A stretch of 37,694 bases of DNA from Candidatus Poribacteria bacterium (GCA_022827225.1 JAJDTJ010000022.1:1-37694); one strand, 5' to 3'; positions 1 through 7,858 are shown, counted from the first letter of the stretch. Notes: generated by a model from the sequence alone, not told the origin. Translations and numbers: made by a program.

Positions 1-42
1 AAAATCCGATAGAATATCTCCTAAGCAGAGAAGGAGGTCCAT
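1..42 (-). CDS. 5' end of a gene cut by the window edge
   Basis: An ATG at 40-42 on the minus strand is preceded by an AAAGGA ribosome-binding site nine bases upstream and opens a frame that stays open to the window edge (14 codons, MDLLLCLGDILSDF). It begins about 75 bases after the stop of the small membrane protein gene and points the same way, so it is probably the next gene of that unit. Fourteen residues are too few to assign a family. The call rests on the ribosome-binding site and frame only. Confidence 0.4.
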   Translation of the reverse strand, partial: MDLLLCLGDILSDF

Positions 43-117
43 TTTTTACGTTCCTTTCAAAACTTTTGTCTGTTTATGAAAGGATACCTCTTTTTCTGCT
101 TTAAAACACCTTAATTC

Positions 118-498
118 TTAAAATTGTCCAAACTTTAGCATGTCATAGATGAACCGTTCTAAATTGAGGCGTAAACTCTTGAAGTACTGGGCATTGTGAC
201 TCAAATCGGTTACACGATCCGAAATTTTAAGGATAATGTGCAAAAGTGCTAAGAATGCAGCGCATCCAGCTATAATCAGCCATGCTAATTTGCCCGTGGG
301 CGTTCCCCATAACATCCATCCTATCATGACTGAACCGATGGTTGTAATCGTCACAACGCTCTTAATGAACCCATCTATCGTTCTCCATATCTGAAGTACT
401 GAGGTCATGAGACTTTCGGCGTAAGCGACGCGGTAGAAGGTTTCAAGTGCTGTCTGCCAAAGTAGGTCTTTCTGATATTCTTCAGCAGTTTTTTGCAT
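118..498 (-). CDS. Small two-TM membrane protein, SLATT-like topology
   Basis: The 126-residue product has an amphipathic N-terminal helix (about 1-40), two hydrophobic segments (about 46-64 and 71-91) separated by a short turn, and a C-terminal helix. This is the layout of SLATT/DUF4231-type 2TM proteins, which in known cases are pore-forming effectors linked to nucleotide-signalling defence modules. The start at 498 is chosen because AAAGGAG lies ten bases upstream of it; a longer frame to 546 has no such site. A sigma-70-like promoter lies upstream at 792-820. Its neighbours are a truncated DNA methyltransferase gene upstream and a gene running off the window downstream. The family match is by topology only, with no diagnostic motif seen, so a generic membrane protein is equally possible. 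Confidence 0.6.
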   Translation of the reverse strand: MQKTAEEYQKDLLWQTALETFYRVAYAESLMTSVLQIWRTIDGFIKSVVTITTIGSVMIGWMLWGTPTGKLAWLIIAGCAAFLALLHIILKISDRVTDLSHNAQYFKSLRLNLERFIYDMLKFGQF

Positions 499-833
499 AT
501 AAAAAGGTCTCCTTTTAAAGATGCCTTCCACCACAATGGCAGGCACATTTTATGTACCGAGGCATAGATTTTTTGTAGGTTCTACGCCCATTGGTACTTA
601 ACGAAAGAAGTTGGGATTCGGTGACACATTCCAGTGCATCACCAAGTTCGGTTATGCTGTCATACATTGCTCATTTCTCATTTACCTTGTTTTGTGAGGT
701 AGGCAGTGCGATGTTCTGAGGTAAGGAGGACTGAGTGGTGCCGCGGTTGAGGTTAGGAATTCTCGCCGACGCTATTTTCTACACTAATGAAAGTCTACCG
801 CGAAAAAATTAAAAAGTCAACAAAATTGGTAAA
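499..833. other. Intergenic stretch between the methyltransferase remnant and the 2TM gene
   Basis: This 335-base stretch has no convincing gene. It contains the promoter at 792-820 (minus strand) and otherwise low-information sequence. It begins exactly where the conserved methyltransferase tail is lost, so it may include the joint of a deletion or insertion. No terminal repeats were recognised. Confidence 0.5.
792..820 (-). promoter_or_regulatory. Sigma-70-like promoter for the 2TM gene
   Basis: On the minus strand TTGACT (815-820) is followed by a 17-base spacer and TAGACT (792-797). The -35 and first spacer bases form the 19-mer GTTGACTTTTTAATTTTTT, which recurs exactly in the promoter at 21146-21174. 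The next start codon downstream is the one at 498. Confidence 0.5.
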
Positions 834-2200
834 TTATTTTGTTTTAGCGGCAAGTGCTGAATATGGAGGCAACGCCTCTCCAGTGAGCATCGTCTCTATT
901 TCAATAGGGTTCCCAAAGTGCAGTAGGTAAAGGAACCTCCTAAACCTTCGCGTAGGGCATCGTCCCGCGCATCAGGAACACCATTGATGACACGACGGAC
1001 GCGCTCAGCGGTGATGGTATCCGCATAATCTTCGCATTCAATGAGGATAAACTTTCGATGCCCGCCATCTTCTCTGTTAAGATCAAGAACAGCGTGGGCA
1101 GTGGTGCCAGAACCAGCAAAAGAATCAAGAATTATGTCGCTTTCATTACAAATCATGTTAATCAAATATTTTATCAGTGAGGTAGGTTTCGGATAGTTAA
1201 ATTTATCACTGCCGAAGATTTCTTCTAATTCCTTGTTTGCGTCTTCATTAGTACCTACTTGACATTCCGTTTTCGTAATTAAGTTTGACGGAACTTTCGT
1301 CCTTTGATTATCTTTCCGTTCATAACGGATAGAGAACCTCTCGCTTTTTATCAAGAATCGGGTTTCAAGTTCAATCTCACGTGTAACAGTTTCTTGTGTC
1401 CACTTAAATCGTCCTTCCATGATGGGGTTACTTAGGAAACGTCCATTTTGCACTTCCACTTGTCTTATCAGTCTAATTCTGCCATAATTTTTCGGTTGAT
1501 AGATACCATCTTCAAGGTTGACTATGCTAAACGCTTCTTTTGGAAATTCAAGTTGACGGATATTATTGTCCGCATTGAGTAAAGGCATATCGCCACCTTC
1601 TGTTTTTCCACCAAAGAGACTCAGCTTCTCACCAACCGATTTCCGATAACAGATCAAGGGTTCCATTTTTCGACGAACGGTTTTTGAAAGACTTGGAGGT
1701 GTTGCTGTCCGCATCCAAAAAAATTGTGCGACAAAGTTTGGTTCTCGAAAAATTTCGTCCAGTAGCATCCGCAAATGATGCACTTCATTGTCATCAATAG
1801 AGATGAAAATTACACCGTCGTCGGCAAGCAGTTCCTTTAGCAGGTGCAACCTCGGCCACATCATGCAAAGCCATTTGTCGTGCCGTTCCAAGTCTTCGTT
1901 ATCGACCGGTGCATTCTCTGTAAGCCATTGCCGTATGAGCGGACTGTTTACATTATCGTTGTACTCCCAACCTTCATTACCGGTATTGTACGGTGGATCA
2001 ATGTAAATACACTTAATACGGTTTTCATAGCGGGGCAATAATGCTTTGAGGGCGTGCAGATTATCGCCGTGGATAATGAGGTTGTCGTCTGTATCAGTTG
2101 GGTTGCAGGAACGGGTTTTGTCAGATTCAAGTGGTCTGTAGGGGACGGTGAGGTGGTGGGCGTAAATGTGTTGTTTCCCTTTGAATTCGAGTGTGGGCAT
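834..2200 (-). pseudogene. Type III Mod-like DNA adenine methyltransferase, frameshifted and truncated at the 3' end
   Basis: The intact frame (896-2200) encodes 434 residues of a beta-class N6-adenine methyltransferase. The catalytic DPPY motif is at residues 68-71, a target-recognition region spans about 170-355, and the SAM-binding FAGSGTT is at 361-367. The frame ends after CTLGTLLK. Moving one base at the ACCCT run near 908-912 restores the family continuation PIEIETMLTGEALPPYSALAA, which then stops at 834-836. So one base is missing, probably a C, and the remainder of the usual C-terminus is absent. The start at 2200 has AAAGGAA ten bases upstream and lies 10 bases after the hydrolase stop, suggesting one transcript. 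No Res helicase-nuclease gene adjoins it. Both catalytic motifs are complete, so the short form could retain some function. An assembly or sequencing error at the C-run is possible for the frameshift but not for the later truncation. Confidence 0.75.
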
Positions 2201-2210
2201 AGAAGTTCCT

Positions 2211-2891
2211 TTAACAACTCAGTGTTGCAATCCACTCACTGATAACCCGCGCCATCTCAACAAAAACATCTTCTTCCGTTTTGCGGCGTTTGAGCACCTT
2301 AAAACCGTGGTCCGCTGTGTCCAACAAGTGTAACGTTGCCGTGTCGCCTAACTTTTCGCAGACAGGTTCCAATAGGTCAAGTACTGCTAACTTATCACGG
2401 GTGCCGGATAGAAACAGCATCGGAATTGTGACATCTGAGAGATGTTCGGCGCGTTCCGTACCTTCTCTGCCGGAAGGATGCAGCGGAAACGCGAAAAACA
2501 CAAGACCTTTGACATACTCAATCGGTTCCTTCGCTGCGGACATTGAGGACATACGTCCGCTATAGGAGTGCCCACCGACGAGAATGGATAAGTCGCTTGC
2601 GGCTTCGTGTGCAGCAGCCGCAGCAGATCGGACGGTTTGCAATGCTACCGCTTCTGACTCTCTACCGCCACCGCCACGTTCCATATATGGGAACTGGTAA
2701 CGGAACGTTGCGATGCCGATATCTGCTAACCGTTCGGCGATCGTCTGGAGTGTTGAATGGCGCATATTTGTACCTGCACCGTGTCCGAGTACGAGTATCC
2801 ATTTCGCGCCGTCTGGACGTATCAGGATTGAGGAGACTTCGCCTTTTTCTGGCGTTGCGATAAACTTTGATTCGATTGCTTCATAACTCAT
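2211..2891 (-). CDS. Alpha/beta hydrolase, dienelactone hydrolase/KANL3-Tex30 type
   Basis: This is a 226-residue cytoplasmic alpha/beta hydrolase without a signal peptide. The oxyanion-hole segment GHGAG is at 36-40, the nucleophile elbow GGHSYSGR places Ser109 as nucleophile, Asp166 follows in SGTRDK, and His195 in DTADHG completes the triad. Length and motif order fit the small KANL3/Tex30-like hydrolases, whose bacterial substrates are mostly unknown. The gene follows the PhnZ-like gene after a 140-base gap holding an imperfect inverted repeat, and precedes the methyltransferase by 10 bases. The fold and triad are clear; the substrate is not. Confidence 0.85.
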   Translation of the reverse strand: MSYEAIESKFIATPEKGEVSSILIRPDGAKWILVLGHGAGTNMRHSTLQTIAERLADIGIATFRYQFPYMERGGGGRESEAVALQTVRSAAAAAHEAASDLSILVGGHSYSGRMSSMSAAKEPIEYVKGLVFFAFPLHPSGREGTERAEHLSDVTIPMLFLSGTRDKLAVLDLLEPVCEKLGDTATLHLLDTADHGFKVLKRRKTEEDVFVEMARVISEWIATLSC

Positions 2892-2915
2892 TTTTCATAC
2901 CCCTGGTCTCTGTGT

Positions 2916-3027
2916 AAAAGTTGCAAAGTGTGCGAAAGTCTGTAAAGTTGTGAAGTTGACAAGAACTATTTGATTGCATCAAAAATTTCTTCCCAACTTT
3001 AGCACACTTGCAAACTTTCCCAACTTC
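2916..3027. repeat. Imperfect inverted repeat between the hydrolase and PhnZ-like genes
   Basis: The left arm (about 2916-2958), rich in AAGTTG, GTGTGC and AAAGTTG, is mirrored imperfectly by the right arm (about 2990-3027), which contains CAACTTT, GCACACTTGC and CCCAACTT. Both arms are built from AAGTTTG-like units. The stretch fills almost all of the gap between the two genes and could fold into a long stem. It resembles a small dispersed repeat more than a simple terminator, since no T-run follows. Confidence 0.45.
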
Positions 3028-3032
3028 CTTAG

Positions 3033-3632
3033 TCACTGGATTAAGCATTGCTGCACGATGTCTCGGTAGGTTTCTAACTTGGCAGTCTCTAACCCTCTTA
3101 CCTTCGCCAGATCATCCCATCGCCGTAGCGTGAGTGCGTCTTGGAAGTGTGGAATCTGTTCAAACGCCTCACGCTCCGCGTCTGACATCACACCGCCCTG
3201 AACGATGAGACTCTTTTTCGAGGCATCGGATAACCCGTCATGGTAAGCGGCATCGGTCGCACAGAGATACCGCTTGGCTGGAACATGCAACCGAATCGGG
3301 GTCGTGACGGATTCCGGGAAAAACGGTGCTAAATACCGCGCGCCGATCTCTTCATGGTTCAAGTCTATCTCAAGAAACGCTTTATCGGCGTTGTGTTCGT
3401 CTAAGATAATATGTCCAAGATCGTGGAGTAATGCACTCGCAATCAAAGTAGGACTTGCGTTGTTCTGCTGTGCAAGGGCAGCACACTGGAGGGCATGTTC
3501 TAACTGTGTTACCACCTCATCGTAAAAAGACTGTCCACGTTTTTCCATGTAGTTAAACAACGCGTCAACCTTCTGTTCTGATGTCGCGTTGCTCATTTCC
3601 GCTGCGAGACTTCGATCAACGTAATTTTGCAT
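3033..3632 (-). CDS. phnZ: HD-domain oxygenase, PhnZ-like
   Basis: The 199-residue protein matches the PhnZ family, mixed-valent di-iron HD-domain oxygenases. PhnZ itself cleaves 2-amino-1-hydroxyethylphosphonate to glycine and phosphate. Visible ligands in PhnZ spacing are His46, the HDLGH block (His70, Asp71, His74), His93, His116 and Lys120. The start of helix 2 reads TQLEHALQ, as in the family. Upstream of His46 sit Phe36-Tyr37 and Glu39, where PhnZ has its Tyr/Glu substrate-gating residues; the Tyr may be offset by one position. The start codon overlaps the end of the PhyH gene by 17 bases, so the two are translationally coupled. The related TmpB, acting on a trimethylated phosphonate, is an alternative. 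No phosphonate transporter is seen in the window. Confidence 0.75.
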   Translation of the reverse strand: MQNYVDRSLAAEMSNATSEQKVDALFNYMEKRGQSFYDEVVTQLEHALQCAALAQQNNASPTLIASALLHDLGHIILDEHNADKAFLEIDLNHEEIGARYLAPFFPESVTTPIRLHVPAKRYLCATDAAYHDGLSDASKKSLIVQGGVMSDAEREAFEQIPHFQDALTLRRWDDLAKVRGLETAKLETYRDIVQQCLIQ

Positions 3633-4407
3633 GATTCACTGTTTTTCCTTGAAAATGTGCGATTTTGCTAATTTGTGTGTCTCGGTTAGAACCGTCTTCC
3701 GCGTATTCCGAGAACGCTTGTCTTTTGTCGGTATAATACTGCTCACGCCAGTCGCCTTGTGAATTCGCGTTGTAGGTGAGGTAGATAATACGTCTCGGAT
3801 GATCCGAACGATTTGCTGGGCTCTTATGTGGTATGTAGGAGCCGAAAAGGAGAATATCTCCCGGGTCCGTTGGTACTGCGACCCACGCCATCGCTGCGGC
3901 AGTTTCGGGGGCAACGCACCCCTTTTCGTCGAGTGCGATGAACCCCTCCTGATGTCGACCCGGTGCAAAATACAGACAACCGCTTTCCGGTGTCGCTGGA
4001 TCTACCGAAATCAGACAAGTGATATGGTAATTAACAAACTCGTAAGCCGGAGCGTCTTGATGCGCAGCGTAGCCGCCGCCCCCCGGATATTTGTAGTTGA
4101 TTTTCTCTTTATAGAGGACTGCGGGTTCCGTCATCAATTCCGAGACAACATCTAACACTTTACCGCGCGTCACAGTCGCTTTCATACCGGTGTGGTACGG
4201 CACAAAATTTTCTGAGCGAGAGAGCCGCGGTCCGTCTGGCGTGGATTCGTAGTGATGCATCCACTGGTTCCGTGTCGGTTCCCAAGCTGAGATTTCAGAG
4301 ACCCATGCTTGTAGAGCCTCCGCCTCTTCAGTGGAGAAAAAGCCGGGGATTTTCAGATAACCGTTGGTTTTCCAGTCTTTGTGAAGTTCCAGATTTAGGT
4401 AAGACAT
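3616..4407 (-). CDS. phnY: Fe(II)/2-oxoglutarate dioxygenase of the PhyH family, PhnY-like
   Basis: The 263-residue protein is a PhyH-fold dioxygenase with the iron ligands His116-x-Asp118 (in AAHQDAPAY) and His194 (in YIPHKSP), and a 2-oxoglutarate-binding Arg at 205/206. The stretch VLYKEKINYKYPGGGGY is of the type seen in PhnY, which hydroxylates C1 of 2-aminoethylphosphonate to make the substrate of PhnZ. It is clearly different from the four PhyH paralogues at 11-14.6 kb. The start at 4407 has AAGGAAGGA just upstream, and a good promoter lies at 4441-4469. The pairing with a PhnZ-like gene is the main argument for function; TmpA is the alternative. Confidence 0.75.
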   Translation of the reverse strand: MSYLNLELHKDWKTNGYLKIPGFFSTEEAEALQAWVSEISAWEPTRNQWMHHYESTPDGPRLSRSENFVPYHTGMKATVTRGKVLDVVSELMTEPAVLYKEKINYKYPGGGGYAAHQDAPAYEFVNYHITCLISVDPATPESGCLYFAPGRHQEGFIALDEKGCVAPETAAAMAWVAVPTDPGDILLFGSYIPHKSPANRSDHPRRIIYLTYNANSQGDWREQYYTDKRQAFSEYAEDGSNRDTQISKIAHFQGKTVNHAKLR

Positions 4408-4440
4408 AATCCTTCCTTGTAGATACTTCTCTTAGAGGTC

Positions 4441-4469
4441 AGTATAGCGTGCAGAAACTTTTTTGTCAA
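4441..4469 (-). promoter_or_regulatory. Sigma-70-like promoter of the phnY-phnZ-like unit
   Basis: Minus-strand TTGACA (4464-4469), a 17-base spacer and TATACT (4441-4446) put a transcription start near 4434, about 27 bases before the phnY-like start codon. Eleven of twelve hexamer bases match consensus. Confidence 0.7.
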
Positions 4470-4497
4470 ATTTTGGCGAGCGGCTCCGGTTAACCTA

Positions 4498-6279
4498 TTA
4501 ATCTTGCGGATCAATAGGTTTCACACTAAACTGTAAGGTGTTCGTCGGGTCTGCAACCTCCATCCGATAGTCCCACCATCCATTATAATCGCCAGACAGG
4601 ATCGTCAAGGTGTTCCAACCCGCTTTCAAAGGTAATTCAAAGTGTGCCCACCAAGAAAATAGATGTTTACCCGGGATAGCAGCCCCCGAAATCTCAATGC
4701 CGTTAAGGTAGAGTCTTCCGAGATTACTTCCCCATCTGATCTGTGCGAAAACGCGCTGTTCATTAGGGCTTTTGATATAGGATATGGCGAAACCATAAGC
4801 CAACTCAGCGTTCCCAAAAGCCTCGCTTAAATTGACACTTTCCGATTCAGAACGATACTCTTGCCAAGTGATCTCTCCCGTTTGCCCTTGATAAGTCTCA
4901 CTAAAATTAGATTCTGGTAACGGTATGTCGAGAAAATTTTGTGGAACTTCAGTAACATCAGCAGGAACTTTTGGTACACCGAGGGCAAAGGGACCGAGGA
5001 GCATCCAATTTTTAAGGATACGCATATCTTCTCTACCTATCGGGTGAAACAATTTTCTGCTGTTTAATAATTGTTCACCCCCATATAGCGCTGAGTAATT
5101 GTAGATAGGCAGTGGGAGAAAGTCATCCGATGACACTGAAAAGGTGACAGTTGCTTTTGTCGTTTGTCCCGGTTTGACTTGTAGGGATAGTTGATTTGGG
5201 GATATCTGCCAGTTCTCATTTGGGTTGAAAACTATTTCGAGTTTCAGGGGTTTTTCAAGCGTGTTTTCGAGGGTTATTTCAAGGTTCCCGTTGGAGATCG
5301 GTTGATCTCTATTGAGATCGAATTGCGGTTTAAAAGCAAGCAAGTTCGCAAGCCGGTCTTTGAACGCTGTCGTTGAGATGTCCGCGGGATGGATATTTCC
5401 GGGTTCAACAATCGCAACGTTAACCTCTTTGCCATCTATGGTTACGATACTATAATGGTCAAATGCCCCGTATTCTCGTACATCCTGCGGTGTAAATCCG
5501 CCGCCGGTAGCACCGAGGACGAAGTATCGGCGGTCGTTGCGCGTATGAAGTGTCAGATTATGATAATGCCCTGCGAAGACTGTGTATGCGCGTTCGCCAA
5601 GTGCTGTTTCAATGCGTTCCCAACCAGAGTGTTTCTGAAGCCATAGGGGTCTGTGCATGAAAACGAACGTATGCCGCACGTCCGGGTGTTTTGCCAATTC
5701 GTCTTCCACATACTTTGTCTGTTCTTCTCCAAACCAGCCTTTTTCCCAATCCCATGCCTCTGCTTGGACAGGATGATGCCATTCTTCGGTATTCAGTGTT
5801 ATAAATAGACAATCTTTGTAGACGAAGGCTGAATAGGTGCGTCCGAGGTGTTCTTTCCAGTAGTCGTACATCACTGGATTGGTAATATCGTGATTGCCGG
5901 GGAGTGGCAGAAATGGAACGATTAAATCGGATTCGTGTTGCCAGAATTCTTGCCATTCCGCTGCGAGTTGTTCAAGGTCGCTGGTGTCTCCTTGTATTAA
6001 GTCGCCGACCATGATGGCGAAGTCGGGTTTTAGTGTGTTGATTTCATCTATTGAACGGTCAAACACGTGCCACTTGTCCAAGCCGCCGCCGGTTTTATCG
6101 CCGATGATCGCGAAACTGAACTTGTCCGGATCCGACGAGAACGGACGTTCAACGATCGGCATCCGTTCTGGAAATTCGGGACTTTGTGCAGCCGCTATGC
6201 CAGTGATAGCGACGCATAAAACCAACGCTACCGTAATCTTGGCGAAATTCTCGAATTTCTGTTTATGTATACGAAACAT
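4498..6279 (-). CDS. Secreted calcineurin-like metallophosphoesterase with C-terminal beta domains
   Basis: The 593-residue protein starts with a signal peptide (basic N-terminus, hydrophobic 13-31, cleavage after AAA/QS). The phosphoesterase domain (about 53-280) has the full metal-ligand series: GD at 60-61, GDLIQG from 92, GNHD at 128-131, His209 in FMHRPLW, and GHYH at 237-240. Residues about 300-400 look like an Ig-like domain. About 420-585 look like a jelly-roll or galactose-binding-like module containing GRLYLNG and NTLTIL, typical of extracellular carbohydrate- or ligand-binding modules. The start has AGAGGAG about 12 bases upstream. It lies upstream of the phnYZ-like unit on the same strand but more than 90 bases away, with a separate promoter between. 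A role in releasing phosphate from organic phosphate outside the cytoplasm is inferred; the substrate is unknown. Confidence 0.85.
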   Translation of the reverse strand: MFRIHKQKFENFAKITVALVLCVAITGIAAAQSPEFPERMPIVERPFSSDPDKFSFAIIGDKTGGGLDKWHVFDRSIDEINTLKPDFAIMVGDLIQGDTSDLEQLAAEWQEFWQHESDLIVPFLPLPGNHDITNPVMYDYWKEHLGRTYSAFVYKDCLFITLNTEEWHHPVQAEAWDWEKGWFGEEQTKYVEDELAKHPDVRHTFVFMHRPLWLQKHSGWERIETALGERAYTVFAGHYHNLTLHTRNDRRYFVLGATGGGFTPQDVREYGAFDHYSIVTIDGKEVNVAIVEPGNIHPADISTTAFKDRLANLLAFKPQFDLNRDQPISNGNLEITLENTLEKPLKLEIVFNPNENWQISPNQLSLQVKPGQTTKATVTFSVSSDDFLPLPIYNYSALYGGEQLLNSRKLFHPIGREDMRILKNWMLLGPFALGVPKVPADVTEVPQNFLDIPLPESNFSETYQGQTGEITWQEYRSESESVNLSEAFGNAELAYGFAISYIKSPNEQRVFAQIRWGSNLGRLYLNGIEISGAAIPGKHLFSWWAHFELPLKAGWNTLTILSGDYNGWWDYRMEVADPTNTLQFSVKPIDPQD

Positions 6280-6378
6280 CTATCTGTGCGTCTCCTCTGT
6301 ATGGGAAATATAAACGATTGTAGACATCTATTGGTAGCATCTACCGTCTTTAGTCCTGTTAACACTCCCCCGTCAAAT

Positions 6379-6399
6379 CCCCATGCTTCAGCTTGCGGG
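6379..6399 (+). repeat. Left-end hairpin of the IS element
   Basis: CCCCATGC, loop TTCA and GCTTGCGGG form an imperfect stem with two mismatches. Its sequence is nearly the same as the right-end hairpin, which marks it as a terminal recognition structure, not a terminator. Confidence 0.65.
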
Positions 6400-6439
6400 A
6401 TGTAGAGGGGAAACCAAAGGTTTGATAGTCAAAACAGAT

Positions 6440-6468
6440 TTGACATGGACAAAAAAATGTAGTATCAT
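6440..6468 (+). promoter_or_regulatory. Promoter of tnpB
   Basis: TTGACA (6440-6445), a 17-base spacer and TATCAT (6463-6468) lie inside the element, about 95 bases before the tnpB start. This near-consensus promoter would let the element express tnpB independently of the host site. Confidence 0.6.
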
Positions 6469-6563
6469 TATAGTATCTCGTGGTAGACAAGTCAAGCGTA
6501 ATCGCAAGGTTACGTGTCTGCTAACCTACTTGATTCAGGTGCAAGCGAGATACGAGATATACC

Positions 6564-7676
6564 ATGCGAAAATCCTACAAGTTCAAACTTCAAAAGCAAT
6601 CTAACACCCTCAAAATCGGCAATATGATTGACGATATGCATGAGATACACGTCCATATCCTGCTGCTTGACCGTAGATATTATCGTATATTCGGTAGAAA
6701 CATATCTATATCTCGCATCAATGCCCATGTTGCGAAACTGAAAAAACGAACCAAACCCCATTGGAAAGACTTGCCGAGTCAAGTTGTGCAAGACGTTGTG
6801 TTGCGCTATGCCAAGTCGCGAGACGCTTTTTTTGAGAATATCAAAGACCGAAAAGCCGGTAGAACAACGCGTAAAGTCGGTAGACCGAAAATCAAACCGC
6901 AACATAAATACACCTCGATGACGTTTACACAAGCAGGCTACACATTGGAAGATAATCGTATCAAAATCAACTGTATAGATACCTATTTTTCCTTTCATAA
7001 ACACCGTGAAATCAAAGGAACTATCAAGACGATCACAATCAAACGTGACAGATGCGGTGACTATTGGCTATGCTTTTCGTGTGAGAATGTTGAGGATTCC
7101 GAACCAAAACTCAAGACGGGTAAGAGCGCAGGGTTTGATTACGGAAACAAAACATTCCTAACAAGCGACGAAGGCGATAAGATAGAATCTCCGCAGTTTT
7201 TCAAACAATCACTGAAGACGTTGCGATCTCTGAGCAAGGAACTGAGTCGTAAAGTCAAAGGTTCAGGCAATTGGTATCGTGCGTGTCGTGCTTTGGCAAG
7301 ACAACACAGAAAAGTTGCCCGACAACGCGCAGATTGGCAGTGGAAGCTTGCTACCGAACTTTGCACAGCGTTTGATATACTCTGTTTTGAAACGCTGAAC
7401 CTTGACGGAATGAAACGCCTTTGGGGACGCAAAGTCTCTGACCATGCCTTCTACCAGTTTCTGTGGATATTGGAACAGAAATGTGCAAAACACGGCAAAA
7501 AGTTTCAGCAAATCAGTCAATGGACTGCGACAACAAAACCTTGCAGTGATTGTGGATACCATAACAAAGAACTCTCTCTTTCAGATAGGCAGTGGAGGTG
7601 TCCTGAATGTGGTTCACACCACGATAGAGATGTCAACGCTGCTATCAATATCAAACGGGCAGGCTTGGCTGCCTAA
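6564..7676 (+). CDS. tnpB: TnpB RNA-guided nuclease (IS605 OrfB)
   Basis: The 370-residue protein begins MRKSYKFKL, as many TnpB proteins do. The RuvC catalytic residues are all present: Asp192 in GFDYG, Glu276 in FETLNL, and Asp356 in HDRDVNAAINI. The C-terminal zinc ribbon has Cys327, Cys330, Cys346 and Cys349. In characterised systems TnpB uses an omega/reRNA made from the right end of the element to cut DNA next to a TAM, favouring retention of the element. Length and motif spacing are close to the ISDra2 protein. The N-terminal part around 10-25 departs from the usual YPT-containing sequence but stays in frame. No tnpA accompanies it. The ribosome-binding site is weak. The gene appears intact and nuclease-competent by motif inspection. 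Confidence 0.92.
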   Translation: MRKSYKFKLQKQSNTLKIGNMIDDMHEIHVHILLLDRRYYRIFGRNISISRINAHVAKLKKRTKPHWKDLPSQVVQDVVLRYAKSRDAFFENIKDRKAGRTTRKVGRPKIKPQHKYTSMTFTQAGYTLEDNRIKINCIDTYFSFHKHREIKGTIKTITIKRDRCGDYWLCFSCENVEDSEPKLKTGKSAGFDYGNKTFLTSDEGDKIESPQFFKQSLKTLRSLSKELSRKVKGSGNWYRACRALARQHRKVARQRADWQWKLATELCTAFDILCFETLNLDGMKRLWGRKVSDHAFYQFLWILEQKCAKHGKKFQQISQWTATTKPCSDCGYHNKELSLSDRQWRCPECGSHHDRDVNAAINIKRAGLAA

Positions 7677-7767
7677 AGTGGAGCGACAGTCAGACGGTGG
7701 ACTCTCAGAGAAAACCGCAGTCGCAAGGAAGCACAAGCCCCACGCTTTAGCGTGTGGGTACCTTGAC
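7600..7767 (+). ncRNA. Predicted omega RNA (reRNA) of TnpB
   Basis: By analogy with known TnpB systems, the scaffold RNA would cover the 3' end of tnpB and the right end, including the hairpin at 7738-7758, and end at CCTTGAC (7761-7767). The guide would then begin at 7768 with TAATACAGTCGATGCG. The 5' limit is a guess and the RNA is inferred from layout only. Confidence 0.45.
7738..7758 (+). repeat. Right-end hairpin of the IS element
   Basis: CCCCACGC, loop TTTA and GCGTGTGGG form an eight-pair stem with one mismatch, matching the left-end hairpin. It sits just before the inferred right cleavage site. Confidence 0.7.
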
Positions 7768-7858
7768 TAATACAGTCGATGCGGAGATGGTCTTGGCTGT
7801 TGCAGTTAGTTTTCTTTATCTGGAGGTTGAATTGACCGGAATGAACCGGGATCCGTAA
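7751..7858 (+). pseudogene. Possible gene remnant at the right border of the IS element
   Basis: A short open frame reads out of the IS right end into host sequence and ends at TAA 7856-7858. The host part has plausible protein composition (VDAEMVLAVAVSFLYLEVE). There is no ribosome-binding site and no matching 5' half left of the element. It may be the tail of a gene lost at the insertion site, or chance. Confidence 0.2.

Larger units (their letters stand above)
6364..7767 (+). mobile_element. IS200/IS605-type element carrying only tnpB (IS1341-like)
   Basis: The boundaries are inferred from matching subterminal hairpins, a left one at 6379-6399 and a right one at 7738-7758. Both read CCCCAYGC-TTYA-GC with a mismatched GGG-side arm, as expected for Y1-transposase end recognition. 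A GTCAA just 5' of the left hairpin is the likely guide tetra/pentamer. TTAAC at 6359-6363 is a candidate target/TAM, and CCTTGAC at 7761-7767 is a candidate right cleavage site. There is no tnpA, so movement would need a transposase in trans. No target duplication is expected for this family. The ends are approximate. Confidence 0.7.

Noticed and set aside
2543..2863. Long plus-strand frames opposite the alpha/beta hydrolase gene
   Set aside because: They are antisense to a gene with a clear catalytic triad, have no ribosome-binding site, and show Arg-rich composition typical of shadow frames.
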